36,316 bases of DNA. Source: Acidobacteriota bacterium (lineage in GTDB: Bacteria > Acidobacteriota > Vicinamibacteria > Vicinamibacterales > UBA2999). Shown here piece after piece: positions 16,208-25,136 of this stretch; the stretch's first letter is position 1, and each line of letters begins with the position of its first letter. The position numbers were made by a program, and so were the translations under genes. The notes under the pieces are model-generated. The model had not been told where the DNA came from, did not search any database, and saw only the letters and a program-made list of their open reading frames with translations. Location of the stretch: positions 1-36,316 of the forward strand of contig QHWQ01000024.1 of NCBI GenBank assembly GCA_003222635.1. Reading direction: 5' to 3'.

Positions 16208-19161
16208 CGGACGAGCGATGGCCGCGCGTGAAGGCGCTGTTTCAGGCCGCGGTGGAACGGCCGCCCGCGGAGCGCGACGCCTTTCTGGTCGCGGCGACCG
16301 GTGACGACAACGCGTTGCGTCGAGAAGTCGCGTCGCTGTTGACGTCGGACACCTCGAACGTCAGCTTCCTCGATCGGCTGTCGTCCGCCCGTCAGCCCGG
16401 ACATGCCGATCTTCTCGCGGTCCTCCCGGCGTCGATAGACCACACGCTGCCTTGCCCAGTCCTCACCGCGGGCTGTCGCGTCGGTCCCTACGACATCGTG
16501 GCCCCCCTCGGTGCGGGCGCCATGGGCGAGGTGTACCGCGCGCACGACACGACGCTGAATCGCGACGTTGCCCTGAAGGTATTGCCCGAGCTGTTCGCCG
16601 TCGATGCGGATCGCCTGGCGCGGTTCACGCGCGAAGCGCAGATCCTCGCGTCCCTCAATCACCCGAACATCGCCGCGATCTACGGCCTTGAGGAGTCGAA
16701 CGGCACGCAGGCGCTGGTGTTGGAGCTGGTCGATGGGCCGACGCTCGCCGACCGAATCGCCCGCGGGCCGCTTGCGCTGGACGAGGCGTTGACCATCGCG
16801 CGTCAAATTGCCGACGCGCTGGAAGCGGCGCACGAGAAGGGAATTGTTCATCGCGACCTCAAGCCGGCGAATATCAAGATCGCCGGCAATGGGGTGGTGA
16901 AGGTGCTCGACTTCGGGCTGGCGAAGGTGTGGGACGGCGCCTCGCTGTTCGATCTCGCTGGGTCACCGAGATTAACCGCGACCGATAGCGGCGAGCGGTC
17001 CATCCTGGGCACCCCGGCCTACATGAGCCCGGAGCAGGCGCGCGGGAAGCCGCTCGACAAGCGAACGGATATCTGGTCGTTTGGCTGCGTGCTCTACGAA
17101 GTGCTCACGGGGCGACAGGCATTCGCCGGTGAGACGGTCTCCGACAGGATTGCGTCGATTCTGGAACGCGAACCAGAGTGGGAGGCGTTGCCCGACACCA
17201 CACCGATCACCGTGCGACGCCTGTTGCAGCGATGTTTCGAGAAAGATCCCCGACGCCGGGTGCGTGATATCGGCGATGCGCGGATCGAGTTGGACGATGC
17301 ACTTGCAGGCCGAGCCATCGGTACTCCAGTCGCACGGCGCGCTGGCCGCGAGCGCGTGGCGTGGATAGCATCGGCCCTTGTCACCGCGGTTGCGGTGCTC
17401 GCGGTCGGGAGTGTGCTCTCCCTCCGTCGCGCACCGGCGGACACGCGTGCCTATCGCAGCTCAATTTTGCCATCCCCCGGTGCGAGCCGTCCGGCTGGTC
17501 TTGTGCCGTCCTCACGCTTCGCTCTTTCACCCGATGGCCGACGACTGGCGTTCGTTGGAACGGACGCCGGTGGTGTGACCGCGCTATGGGTCCAGTCGCT
17601 CGATGAACTAGCTGGGCGGCCGCTGGCCGGCACCGAAGGCGCTCTAATGCCGTTTTGGTCGCCCGACAACCAGTTCATCGGGTTTCTCGCGGGCGGCAAA
17701 GTCAAAACAATCGCTGCGACCGGCGGTCCGCCTCTGATCCTGGCCGACACCACCGGTAACGCCGGCGCAACCTGGAACCGGGACGGGGTCATCCTTTTTA
17801 CTGGTGCTGGTAGTCCCATCCGCCGGGTGTCGGCGTCGGGCGGTCCGTCGTCCCCTGTCACGAAACTGAACGCCGACGCTGGGGAAAGTGTACATAGTTT
17901 TCCGTTCTTTCTTCCCGACGGCCGGCATTTCCTCTATCTCGCGGTCGGGAGCAAGACCGGTGGCCCCGTTAGCCCGAACGGCATCTACGTCACCGCCCTC
18001 GACTCGAACGAGCGGAAACTACTCGTGCCCGGAGGGTCCAACGCAAAGTATGCGGAGGGCTATCTCCTCTTTCTCCGCGAGCAGACGCTCATGGCGCAGG
18101 CTTTTGATGTCGAGCGCCTGGAACTCGCTAGCGAGGCGGTGCCGATTGCTGAGCACGTGACTATTGGCGGCATTATCGGGATGGCCGGCGGCTATGGCCT
18201 CTCGGAGACCGGCATCCTGGCGTATCAAACCGGCGTAGTGGAAGTGGGAGGGCCATCTGACACGTCAACACAACTCGTGTGGTTCGACCGGAGCGGGAAG
18301 CCGATCGGTGCGCTCGGGGACCAGGCGGGCTATGGGGACCTCGAGCTGGCTCCAGACGGCAAGCGTGCGACGGTGAGCCTCTTCGATCGAACGCGAAGGA
18401 CTCGTGACATCTGGCTCGTTGACATCGCGCGCGGTCTCAGGACGCGCTTCACTTTCGATTCATCAGAGAAACGCGGCTCAGTATGGTCTCCAGACGGGAA
18501 CCGCGTCGTGTTCAACACAGACCGCAAGGGACACTTCGACCTGTATCAGAAGACGTCGAGCGGCTCGGGCGCCGAGGAGGAGCTGCTGGTAGACGGTCGT
18601 GACAAGTTTCCAATTGACTGGTCGTCGGACGGACGGTTCATTCTGTTTGGGGTTGGTGAGACCGGGGCCACGGCCGATCTGTGGGTCTTGCCGCTTTTCG
18701 GCGATCGCAAGCCGTTTCCGTTCCTGCAAACGCCATTCGGCGAAGTCTCTGGTCGATTCTCCGCGGACGGCCGCTGGATTGTGTACGAGTCGGACGAATC
18801 CGGCAGAAGCGAAGTGTACGTTGCGCCGTTCTCAGCGCGGGGCGAGACTCCTGGCAGCAAATGGCAAATCTCCACTACCGGCGGCACCCAGCCTCGGTGG
18901 CGAAGCGATGGCAAGGAGATTTTCTACCTGGCTCCTGATAAGAGACTGATGGCTGCCGCGGTAAATGGCCGGAATTCCGCCTTTGAGGTGGGCGCCGTGC
19001 GCTCATTGTTCGACACGCGTGCGCCGTCGACGATAAATCCACGCTCGGCCTACGACGTCTCGCCCGACGGCCAGCGCTTCCTCGTGAACACGCTCGCGGA
19101 CGACGACGCGGCACCACCCATCACGCTCGTCGTCAACTGGCCCGCGCTGCTGAAGAAATGA
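16204..19161 (+). CDS. Membrane Ser/Thr protein kinase with C-terminal beta-propeller
   Basis: A 985-residue Hanks-type kinase. Kinase motifs are complete: glycine loop LGAGAMGEVYRA, VALKVLPE lysine, HRDLKPANIK catalytic loop, DFGLAK, and LGTPAYMSPEQARG activation segment. A single transmembrane helix follows near residues 380-400 (VAWIASALVTAVAVLAVG). The remaining 570 residues are PD40/TolB-like repeats (FALSPDGRRLAFVG, FWSPDNQFIGFL, VWSPDGNRVVF, YDVSPDGQRF) that should form an external propeller sensor. It begins with a GTG overlapping the sigma-factor stop. The sigma/kinase pair is a common acidobacterial signalling arrangement. The sensed signal is unknown. Confidence 0.93.
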   Translation: MTDERWPRVKALFQAAVERPPAERDAFLVAATGDDNALRREVASLLTSDTSNVSFLDRLSSARQPGHADLLAVLPASIDHTLPCPVLTAGCRVGPYDIVAPLGAGAMGEVYRAHDTTLNRDVALKVLPELFAVDADRLARFTREAQILASLNHPNIAAIYGLEESNGTQALVLELVDGPTLADRIARGPLALDEALTIARQIADALEAAHEKGIVHRDLKPANIKIAGNGVVKVLDFGLAKVWDGASLFDLAGSPRLTATDSGERSILGTPAYMSPEQARGKPLDKRTDIWSFGCVLYEVLTGRQAFAGETVSDRIASILEREPEWEALPDTTPITVRRLLQRCFEKDPRRRVRDIGDARIELDDALAGRAIGTPVARRAGRERVAWIASALVTAVAVLAVGSVLSLRRAPADTRAYRSSILPSPGASRPAGLVPSSRFALSPDGRRLAFVGTDAGGVTALWVQSLDELAGRPLAGTEGALMPFWSPDNQFIGFLAGGKVKTIAATGGPPLILADTTGNAGATWNRDGVILFTGAGSPIRRVSASGGPSSPVTKLNADAGESVHSFPFFLPDGRHFLYLAVGSKTGGPVSPNGIYVTALDSNERKLLVPGGSNAKYAEGYLLFLREQTLMAQAFDVERLELASEAVPIAEHVTIGGIIGMAGGYGLSETGILAYQTGVVEVGGPSDTSTQLVWFDRSGKPIGALGDQAGYGDLELAPDGKRATVSLFDRTRRTRDIWLVDIARGLRTRFTFDSSEKRGSVWSPDGNRVVFNTDRKGHFDLYQKTSSGSGAEEELLVDGRDKFPIDWSSDGRFILFGVGETGATADLWVLPLFGDRKPFPFLQTPFGEVSGRFSADGRWIVYESDESGRSEVYVAPFSARGETPGSKWQISTTGGTQPRWRSDGKEIFYLAPDKRLMAAAVNGRNSAFEVGAVRSLFDTRAPSTINPRSAYDVSPDGQRFLVNTLADDDAAPPITLVVNWPALLKK

Positions 19162-19171
19162 CGCACGCGGC

Positions 19172-19750
19172 TCAGAACCAACTGGGTTTCTTTTCCGGGG
19201 GATACACCGGCACCGCCGGAACGAAGCCATTACGGTTCGGCATCACGACCTTCGGCAGGGACTTCTCGTCCATGACGTCGTTCTCTTTGATGATGCCGTT
19301 CCAGTAGAACAGAAACGCGACCACGGCGTAGACGTCGTTCGGAGCGAGCGATCCCGGATTGCTGGGGGGCATCGCGCGGTTGATGTAGTCCCATGCAATC
19401 GTCGGATACGGGTAGTAGCTTGGCCCGTTCCTTTCGTCACCGTAGAAGGGGCCGCGATACGGCTTGCCGGGACTGCCGATCACGAGACTCCGGATGAGCC
19501 CGTTTTCCCCATTCCTCCCGTGGCAGATCTCGCACCGCCTGGCGAAGACGTCCGCGCCTTCCTTGACTGTTCCGTGGCCAGGAGGAAGTTCCTTTCCTTC
19601 CGGCCCAATCATCCGGTCGAAGCTCTGGATGTCGGCCTCGCTCAGAGGCGTGCCCACATTGGGATAGGCACGCGGTGGCGACTGCGCGAGCACCGCCAGG
19701 GGGATTGCCGCGATCATCGCTGGCAGAAGGAATTTAAGCGAACAGGACAT
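19172..19750 (-). CDS. SoxD-like monoheme cytochrome c
   Basis: The start is taken as the ATG at 19750 (MSCSLKFLLPAMIAAIPLAVLAQ), with GGGAG nine bases upstream; it overlaps the end of the molybdoenzyme gene by 17 bases. A signal peptide is followed by one heme site, RRCEICHGRNGENGL. The flanking pattern PPGHGTVKEGADVFARRC, the DYINRAMPPSNPGSLAPNDVYAV stretch and the LPKVVMPNR ending resemble the cytochrome domain of SoxD and related sulfite-dehydrogenase subunits. A candidate axial Met lies in RAMPP. It would accept electrons from the molybdoenzyme encoded upstream. Confidence 0.85.
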   Translation of the reverse strand: MSCSLKFLLPAMIAAIPLAVLAQSPPRAYPNVGTPLSEADIQSFDRMIGPEGKELPPGHGTVKEGADVFARRCEICHGRNGENGLIRSLVIGSPGKPYRGPFYGDERNGPSYYPYPTIAWDYINRAMPPSNPGSLAPNDVYAVVAFLFYWNGIIKENDVMDEKSLPKVVMPNRNGFVPAVPVYPPEKKPSWF

Positions 19751-20963
19751 CGGAGATGCTCCCATCGCGAGCGATTTTCCAGGGTTGAATCGCATTGAAA
19801 TGAATGGCGCGCGGAAGCGGATTCTTCTTCCAGTCCGCTGCATCCATGCCCCAGTGTTTCGTCAACTCCGCCAGCGACGGCTGAACCTCACCCGCTTCGT
19901 CTGTGCAGCGAGACTGGATCACCGCCTCTTGTCCGTCCCACGCCCAGTCGAACGTAAACCGGGTATGCGCCTTCGGAAGCACAGGCGCATGACGCTTCGC
20001 TTCCTTCCAACTCCGGCCGCCGTCCGTCGATACTTCCACCTTGGTGACCGTGCCCGCGCCGGACCACGCCAGTCCGGTAATCTGGACATATCCTCGGCCG
20101 GGGATGTTCAGTCCCGCTGAAGGTCGTGTAATCACGGACTTCGGACCGAACTGAAAATGGTACCAGCGCGCTTTGCCGCCAAGGTCGGGCCTCGAGACCG
20201 AATGATTCATGCTTTCATTCCAGGTCATGTAAGGCTGGTCCACGACCTTGATATGTTTCACATACTTCACGCTGGACGGAGCTTCCCAGCCTGGAACGAC
20301 GAGCCGAATCGGATACCCCTGCTCAACGCGCAACGGCTCGCCGTTCTGGCCGTAGGCCACGATCACGTCCTCCATGGCCTTCGCGAGCGGCAGCGTGTGA
20401 GTGAATTTGCCGGCGTCTCCCCCTTCCGAAACCAACCAGCTCGCCTTTGCTTGCACGCCAGCCTCGTTCAACAACACGGAAAGCAGCACGCCGCTCCATT
20501 CGCTGCAACTGGTCATCCCGTGGATGAACTGGACCGGCAACCCCAGGATCGGATCGTCGGAACCATGGATCGCGGGAGAGCTGTTTCCATGGCACTCCAG
20601 GAAATGAATCCGCGAAACGGAAGGCAGTTGCTTCAGATCCGCCATGGAGAAACTCAACGGACGATCCACCATGCCGTGGATCGTGAGGCGATGTTGCTGC
20701 GGATCGATCTCGGGAAACTCGGAGGAGTGCTGTTGCATGAAGTGGAGCGGCGCCGGCGTGATGATTCCCGCATAATCCTGAAGCGGGGTGTAGTGCGTCA
20801 TGTGATCGACGCGGTATCTGGCTCCGCGGCGCGGTGGCTCGCCGTGGACATGTTGCGCGTGAGCTGATTGGCCTTTCACGGCCCATCCTGCTCCTGCGGC
20901 CACACCAGCAAGTGCAGCAGTCTGTCTCAGGAACCCCCTCCGGTTGGATCGATTGGGATCCAT
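19734..20963 (-). CDS. soxC-like: SoxC/sulfite-oxidase-type molybdoenzyme, Tat-exported
   Basis: A 409-residue sulfite-oxidase-family protein. The N-terminus carries a Tat motif, NRRGFLRQTAALAGVAAG. The molybdenum-ligating Cys lies in IHFLECHGNSSP, and the dimerisation domain follows from about residue 280 (GYVQITGLAWSG, EVSTDGGRSW). The family oxidises sulfite or, in SoxCD, the sulfane sulfur of a SoxY-bound intermediate in the periplasm. A diheme cytochrome gene lies upstream and a SoxD-like cytochrome gene overlaps its end, so electron acceptors are encoded on both sides. No soxAXYZB genes are in the window, so sulfite oxidation is as likely as full thiosulfate oxidation. Confidence 0.9.
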   Translation of the reverse strand: MDPNRSNRRGFLRQTAALAGVAAGAGWAVKGQSAHAQHVHGEPPRRGARYRVDHMTHYTPLQDYAGIITPAPLHFMQQHSSEFPEIDPQQHRLTIHGMVDRPLSFSMADLKQLPSVSRIHFLECHGNSSPAIHGSDDPILGLPVQFIHGMTSCSEWSGVLLSVLLNEAGVQAKASWLVSEGGDAGKFTHTLPLAKAMEDVIVAYGQNGEPLRVEQGYPIRLVVPGWEAPSSVKYVKHIKVVDQPYMTWNESMNHSVSRPDLGGKARWYHFQFGPKSVITRPSAGLNIPGRGYVQITGLAWSGAGTVTKVEVSTDGGRSWKEAKRHAPVLPKAHTRFTFDWAWDGQEAVIQSRCTDEAGEVQPSLAELTKHWGMDAADWKKNPLPRAIHFNAIQPWKIARDGSISDVLFA

Positions 20964-21001
20964 GATTGCTCCCTCCCGAATCTCCGATGATGAGAATTGC
21001 C

Positions 21002-21589
21002 TCAGAGGCCGGACAGGTAACGCGCCATCGCCTCCCGGTCGGCGGGCGACATCGCGCCCATCATCTTCGTCATGATGTCATTGTTCTTCCGCTCACCCTC
21101 GGCAAAGCGGCGCATCGCCTCGACCAGGTATTGGTAGCCCTGGCCGGCCAGCCGCGGCGCCGCCGTGCCATCGGCTTGCCTGGCGCCAACGAAGTCCATC
21201 GCATGACAAGCCTGGCATACGGCGACTCCGGGTGGCGGTGGCGTGGACGCGGCGGCAGCGGATCGCGCCGGCCATTTCTGTTTCGCGAAATACGCCGCTG
21301 CGACCCCGAGTTCCTGCGGCGTGAGGGTTTTTGCCATCCACGGCATGACCTCATCGTGTCGATCTCCGCGCTCGAAGTCATGCAGCTGTTTCACGAGGTA
21401 ATTTTCCGGCTGACCGCCGATGACCGGAATGGTTGCATTCTTGCGGACGCCGTTCGCGCCGTGGCATTCGTTGCAAACGGTCAACTTGGCGCTGAATTCT
21501 CGATCCGTGCTCGGATCTGGAACATCCTGAGCGGCATGTGCCGGCGCGGCCAGGACGACGAGAACGCCGAAAGCAATCTGTATACGCAA
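21002..21589 (-). CDS. Diheme periplasmic cytochrome c (c4/c553-like)
   Basis: A 195-residue protein with a signal peptide (IQIAFGVLVVLAAPAHAA) and two CxxCH heme sites, VCNECHGANG and VCQACHAMDF, in two similar halves. Candidate axial Met residues occur after each, in EVMPWM and MMGAMSP. It uses a TTG start with GAGAGG upstream. It is the first gene of the operon, 38 bases before the molybdoenzyme, and probably carries electrons from the SoxC/SoxD-like pair towards a terminal oxidase. Confidence 0.87.
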   Translation of the reverse strand: MRIQIAFGVLVVLAAPAHAAQDVPDPSTDREFSAKLTVCNECHGANGVRKNATIPVIGGQPENYLVKQLHDFERGDRHDEVMPWMAKTLTPQELGVAAAYFAKQKWPARSAAAASTPPPPGVAVCQACHAMDFVGARQADGTAAPRLAGQGYQYLVEAMRRFAEGERKNNDIMTKMMGAMSPADREAMARYLSGL

Positions 21590-21765
21590 GAAGACCTCTC
21601 TCGCGTGAGTCTTGGCCGCGGATTATAACGCACAAGAGTCAGCGGGGCATTCCCAATTCCGTCGACTCTCCCCCTGCGCCCGGCATGCTGTGTGTTTCGC
21701 CGCCCGTTGTCGTTTCACCAGTAGGACGAGTTCGTAGCCGTCGCTTTCGCGGGAGGAGGTTCGTC

Positions 21766-22164
21766 ATGGTCGTTTTGACCTGTCGCGCACGGGCCATGAA
21801 GAGATCGTTCTTGATCTGCGGACTTCTGGCACTGGCCGCGATGCCGGTCGGTGCAGGGGGCCAGTTGAAAATGACGGTCTCGCCCGCCCACTCGTTTGCG
21901 CCTGCGGTGCTGAGAGTCCGAGTCAGCATCGAGCCGAACGCGGTGAACCGGTCGCTCGAAGTGATCGCCGACGGAGACCAGTTCTATCGAAGCAGCGAGA
22001 TTCAGCTGGACGGCGACCATTCGCCGGCGACGTTCAATCTCGAAATGCGAGATCTCCCGGCAGGCGACTATCGAGTCGTCGGAATCCTGAAGGACGGCGC
22101 GGGACACGAACGATCGCTCGTCTACCAGGATGTCAAAGTCCTCGGTTTCGAGATCGGCGGCTGA
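21766..22164 (+). CDS. Small secreted protein of unknown function
   Basis: The start at 21766 is chosen because of a strong GGGAGGAGGT at 21751-21760; an internal ATG at 21796 is an alternative. A signal peptide (KRSFLICGLLALAAMPVGAGG) precedes a roughly 100-residue domain with beta-strand-like pattern (LRVRVSIEP, SLEVIADGD, FNLEMRDLPAGDYRVVGILKD). An Ig-like or macroglobulin-like sandwich is possible. It is divergent from the cytochrome operon. No family is recognised. Confidence 0.65.
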   Translation: MVVLTCRARAMKRSFLICGLLALAAMPVGAGGQLKMTVSPAHSFAPAVLRVRVSIEPNAVNRSLEVIADGDQFYRSSEIQLDGDHSPATFNLEMRDLPAGDYRVVGILKDGAGHERSLVYQDVKVLGFEIGG

Positions 22165-22437
22165 CGGCGCATGCACGCCGGCGGCCGGTAGTCGAACCAG
22201 TCGTCCTCAGAGGCAAACCCAATCAAGACGCCTGCGTAAGCCTCGAACGCCGTTCGTCAAATTGCCGGCAACATGTCAAAAGACGTCACTTACAACGAGC
22301 GGGTCGAATACCCGACTCACTCACACTCAAACGCAGTAGACTGTGCGTCTCTCGCACTCACCTTCTGCTGCCGCCCTGGCCATCGGCCGGCGGGACGACA
22401 TCACCAACGTGAGCGTCCTCCGGAAGTAAGTGGCACG

Positions 22438-22800
22438 ATGGAAGCGAAGCCTCTTGTCCTGCTGATTCAACCCGTCAACGCAGTGCACGATCACACCGCG
22501 GCGCTGGCGCGTGCCGGTTTCCATGTCCAGGCCTCGTCAGACGATCGCATCAGCGAGCGGGACGTGCTCGCCGTCGCGCCAGATGTGATCGCCGTCGAAT
22601 TAGAACCCGCCCGCGGTGCCGACACGCTCGACCTTGCGCGGCCGCTGCGCGCCGACTCGCGAACACGATCGATTCCCGTCATTCTGTACTCGTGGCGGCC
22701 GTGCGCGGCGTGCTCGCGCGATCAACGAGTCAAGCCGACACGTCGAAGGGTTCAGAAAGGTAGACCCACATGGCCGACGGTGGCGTTGAAGCGCGGCTGA
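22438..22800 (+). CDS. Pseudo-receiver-like ORF, C-terminus uncertain
   Basis: From the ATG at 22438 the protein reads KPLVLLIQPVNAVHDHTAAL and later PDVIAVELEPARGADTL and RSIPVILYS, following the strand order of a response-regulator receiver domain. The expected phospho-acceptor Asp is Glu here (VELEP) and the acidic pair after the first strand is absent. After YSWRP the sequence becomes Arg-rich and non-family-like, so the frame may be lost around 22690. It overlaps the next gene by 31 bases. It is a possible degenerate receiver or pseudogene. Confidence 0.4.
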   Translation: MEAKPLVLLIQPVNAVHDHTAALARAGFHVQASSDDRISERDVLAVAPDVIAVELEPARGADTLDLARPLRADSRTRSIPVILYSWRPCAACSRDQRVKPTRRRVQKGRPTWPTVALKRG

Positions 22801-23027
22801 CGTGTCCTACGTGCCGATCGCGGATTGCGATCATCGAAACAGCGAGCGGAGGCAAGATGGTATCGATCGTCGGCTTGGGCGCGTCGGTGGAGAGCACCGC
22901 GAAAGCTCTGGAGCGATTCGTCGCTCCAGACGGAGGTGCGGACATCATCTGCCCGGCGTGTGATCGTCACATCGATCCGTCGGCTCAGTACCGGATGCAC
23001 GCGCGACCGATGACAAGGCGGCAGTAA
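22770..23027 (+). CDS. Small zinc-ribbon-like protein
   Basis: An 85-residue protein with two Cys pairs, LTCPTCRSR near the N-terminus and IICPACDRH near residue 62, spaced as in a zinc ribbon with a long insert. There is no signal peptide, so it is probably cytoplasmic. AAAGG lies about 9 bases upstream of the ATG. The function is unknown; nucleic-acid or protein binding would be typical of such ribbons. Confidence 0.55.
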   Translation: MADGGVEARLTCPTCRSRIAIIETASGGKMVSIVGLGASVESTAKALERFVAPDGGADIICPACDRHIDPSAQYRMHARPMTRRQ

Positions 23028-23091
23028 TTCCATTCGAGCAGCGCCGATCAGCACGATGGCCGACTATCTGATCGATCTGCGCTCGCAGTAG

Positions 23092-23235
23092 CGGTGCGCG
23101 ACGCGCTGGGCGATTGCATCGGCCGCCGTGTGGGTTCACGCCGGGGAGTACGTGGTTGCGGGCCCGAGCTTTCGAAGCGAAACGCTGGTTCAGCCGCCGA
23201 GAACCGTGGTCGTTGGGCTGCGATTCTCAATGTAG
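23092..23235 (+). pseudogene. Possible C-terminal remnant of a TonB-dependent receptor
   Basis: One frame reads WAIASAAVWVHAGEYVVAG, then PSFRSETLVQPPRTVVVGLR, FSM and a stop. The PRTVVVGLRF ending resembles the final outer-membrane strand of TonB-dependent receptors, which usually close with an aromatic residue. Nothing upstream continues the protein and a stop lies just before it. It is a small remnant at best. The rest of 23028-23326 shows no convincing gene. Confidence 0.35.
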
Positions 23236-23326
23236 CTGCCGCCGTCCGATTCCGCCCGGCGCGCCGGTTCGCGCGTGTGCAGTCGACCGGCATACAATCG
23301 TGACGATTCCCTGAATCCCGAGACGC

Positions 23327-23848
23327 ATGGAAGCCGAGGAACTGGTCGATCTGCCCGAGAAGACACACAAGCCGCTCGAGAGGCGGATTGGCGTGTCGAT
23401 GGCCGTGTTCGCGGCGCTGCTCGCGATCTCGACGCTGATGGGCCACCGGCTGCACACCGAAGAAGTGGTGTTACAGACGAAGACCGCCGACGGGTGGGCG
23501 TACTACCAGGCAAAGGTGATCCGCTCGCAGATGTACACCGCTGATGCCGGGCTGGCGATGCTGCAAGGCGACAACGGCGTCTCGCTTGCCGGCGACTGGG
23601 CGACCAAGGCGGGCCAGGAACGGAAGGACGCAGACGGCATCCAGCACGACACGCAGCAGCTCGAGCGCGAAACAGAGGCCGCGGCGCAGCGCGCGACGCT
23701 GTTTGACGCCTCTGAAGTGTTCCTGGAGATAGCGATCGTACTTTGCTCGATCGCGCTGATGACCGGGTCGGCACGTTTCTGGGCGATCTCGTTCGTCAGC
23801 GCGGCGATCGGTGCGGTGGCGTCGATCGCCGCCTTCCTCCCGCGTTAA
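23327..23848 (+). CDS. DUF4337-family membrane protein
   Basis: A 173-residue protein with one membrane helix after a short cytoplasmic start (ISVSMAVFAALLAISTLMG-like, residues about 23-41) and two near the C-terminus (LEIAIVLCSIALMTGSARFWAISFVSAAIGAVASIAAFL). The middle is a helical, charged segment (KTADGWAYYQAKVIRSQMYT, QLERETEAAAQ). This layout and the WAYYQAK motif fit DUF4337, whose function is not known. It is monocistronic as far as can be seen, with a hairpin downstream. Confidence 0.75.
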   Translation: MEAEELVDLPEKTHKPLERRIGVSMAVFAALLAISTLMGHRLHTEEVVLQTKTADGWAYYQAKVIRSQMYTADAGLAMLQGDNGVSLAGDWATKAGQERKDADGIQHDTQQLERETEAAAQRATLFDASEVFLEIAIVLCSIALMTGSARFWAISFVSAAIGAVASIAAFLPR

Positions 23849-23877
23849 ATTAGGATCTGAATCTCCTGTACTTCACA

Positions 23878-23919
23878 ATCGGGACACGATCGCGCATCGA
23901 TGGCGCTGCGCGTCCCGAT
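23878..23919 (+). terminator. Hairpin downstream of the DUF4337 gene
   Basis: ATCGGGAC and GTCCCGAT are exact reverse complements 26 bases apart, and the loop holds a further GCGC...GCGC pair. It begins about 30 bases after the DUF4337 stop. There is no T-run, so it may be a Rho-assisted terminator or a stabilising structure. The rest of 23849-24111 shows nothing else apart from the ribosome site of the next gene. Confidence 0.4.
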
Positions 23920-24111
23920 GCACGCACGCTGAGCTGACCGCCTGCCCAGTCTCGTCAGCTTCAAACCAATGCACGCCGTGTCTGAATTGAAGTCGTGCTG
24001 TGTGATTTTCCCCTTCATTCACGCCGTTCGCCGCGGCACAGCAAATGCTCACGGCCCTCGCGTCTTGTCGCCCCGCAGCGGAATATCACACTCACATCGA
24101 GGAGGGTCTCA

Positions 24112-24723
24112 ATGAAGCGGTACTCGAGTTCAAACGTGGCGGTCTGTCTTGTCGTTGGCCTGGCGTTGAGCCCGTTGACTGTGCTCGCTCAGGGCACGAC
24201 GACGTACAGCGGTCAAGCAACGGCGTTGAAGGCAACCGCGCTGGGAATCTCGATCACGTTGGCAGACACCGGTCCGTTGCCGTCAACCGGCGGTAGCATC
24301 ACCAGGGACCTGCCGAGCATCAGCGTCGCCGGATTGATCACCGCGACTGCGCTCCATAGCGCAACCTCCGGCAGTGGTAACAGCAGTCAATCGAGTACAC
24401 ACCTGGCCAGTCTCAACATCGCCGGTCTGGTCAAAGCCACCGGCGTCAGCACGTCGACCACGGCAACTTGCAACGGTTCAACAGCATCGACGAGTGGCGA
24501 TACTCAGTTCGTGTCGCTAACCGTAGCGGGACAGCAGATCGTGAACGCGAATCCGAACACGGCCATTTCCCTCCCGGGCGGCATCGCGGTGATTATCAAC
24601 GAACAGACGAGTTCGGGTAACGGCGGGAACACCGCGCAGACAACCGTGAATGCTGTGCACATCACCGCGCCAGGCGCGGACCTCGTCGTCGGATCATCGC
24701 ATTCCGATATTACGTGCCCGTAA
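24112..24723 (+). CDS. Secreted choice-of-anchor-P-like protein
   Basis: The ATG at 24112 is fixed by GGAGGG just upstream and by a signal peptide (SNVAVCLVVGLALSPLTVLAQ). The mature 175 residues are rich in Ser, Thr, Gly and Asn and strand-forming. They contain YSGQATALKATALGISITLADTG, ISVAGLITATALHS with a partial repeat SLNIAGLVKATGVS, and INEQTSSGNGGN. This pattern resembles choice-of-anchor-P family secreted proteins. A surface or extracellular role is likely. The family call is by resemblance only. Confidence 0.6.
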   Translation: MKRYSSSNVAVCLVVGLALSPLTVLAQGTTTYSGQATALKATALGISITLADTGPLPSTGGSITRDLPSISVAGLITATALHSATSGSGNSSQSSTHLASLNIAGLVKATGVSTSTTATCNGSTASTSGDTQFVSLTVAGQQIVNANPNTAISLPGGIAVIINEQTSSGNGGNTAQTTVNAVHITAPGADLVVGSSHSDITCP

Positions 24724-24817
24724 AAACGGCCTTGTATGTCAGAGCGACCACTGATTGCCGGCGGCAGCTGCCACGTGCCGCTGGCAGTCACTCGTCGCTT
24801 AACGATGAGATTCGCCG

Positions 24818-25125
24818 ATGACGGCGAAGAAGCTGAGTGCAATTGGCGCCGCAATCGTCGCGCTGGCAGGTTCGCCGGCTCACGCCGAAGTCACACGCGT
24901 CGACATCGTCAAGCCGACATCGCTGGATCGAGCTACGAGAAGCTCGCAGGTACGGTCCACTCCGCCATCGATCCGACGAGGCCACGCAATCAAATCGTGG
25001 TGAACCTCGGCAAGGCTCCGCGAAATGCTCAGATTGCTTGCGTTTACGAAGTCGATCCGTTCGTGAGTTCAGTGATGCAATATGCGTGCGTACCGCCGTG
25101 GCTCAGCGGCGTGTCGCTCCGATAA
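24818..25125 (+). pseudogene. Truncated, frameshifted alpha/beta-hydrolase-domain protein
   Basis: The first frame gives a signal peptide and start, MTAKKLSAIGAAIVALAG with SPAHAEVTRVDIVK. Similarity then moves to another frame: ADIAGSSYEKLAGTVHSAID and PRNQIVVNLGKAPRNAQ. It shifts again near 25050 (REFSDAICVRTAVAQRRV). These segments match the beginning of large exported proteins with an alpha/beta hydrolase domain (the PF20091-type group), where YEKL.G..YFAVDP..P.N..IVDL..AP.N is typical. Only the first hundred or so residues remain and the frame breaks at least once near 24913. It is non-functional as it stands. Confidence 0.55.
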
Positions 25126-25136
25126 GAGCAATCGAC

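Noticed and set aside
22300-22314. CGGGTCGAATACCCG resembling a tRNA T-arm
   Set aside because: The loop is too short for a T-loop and no acceptor, D or anticodon arm could be built around it.
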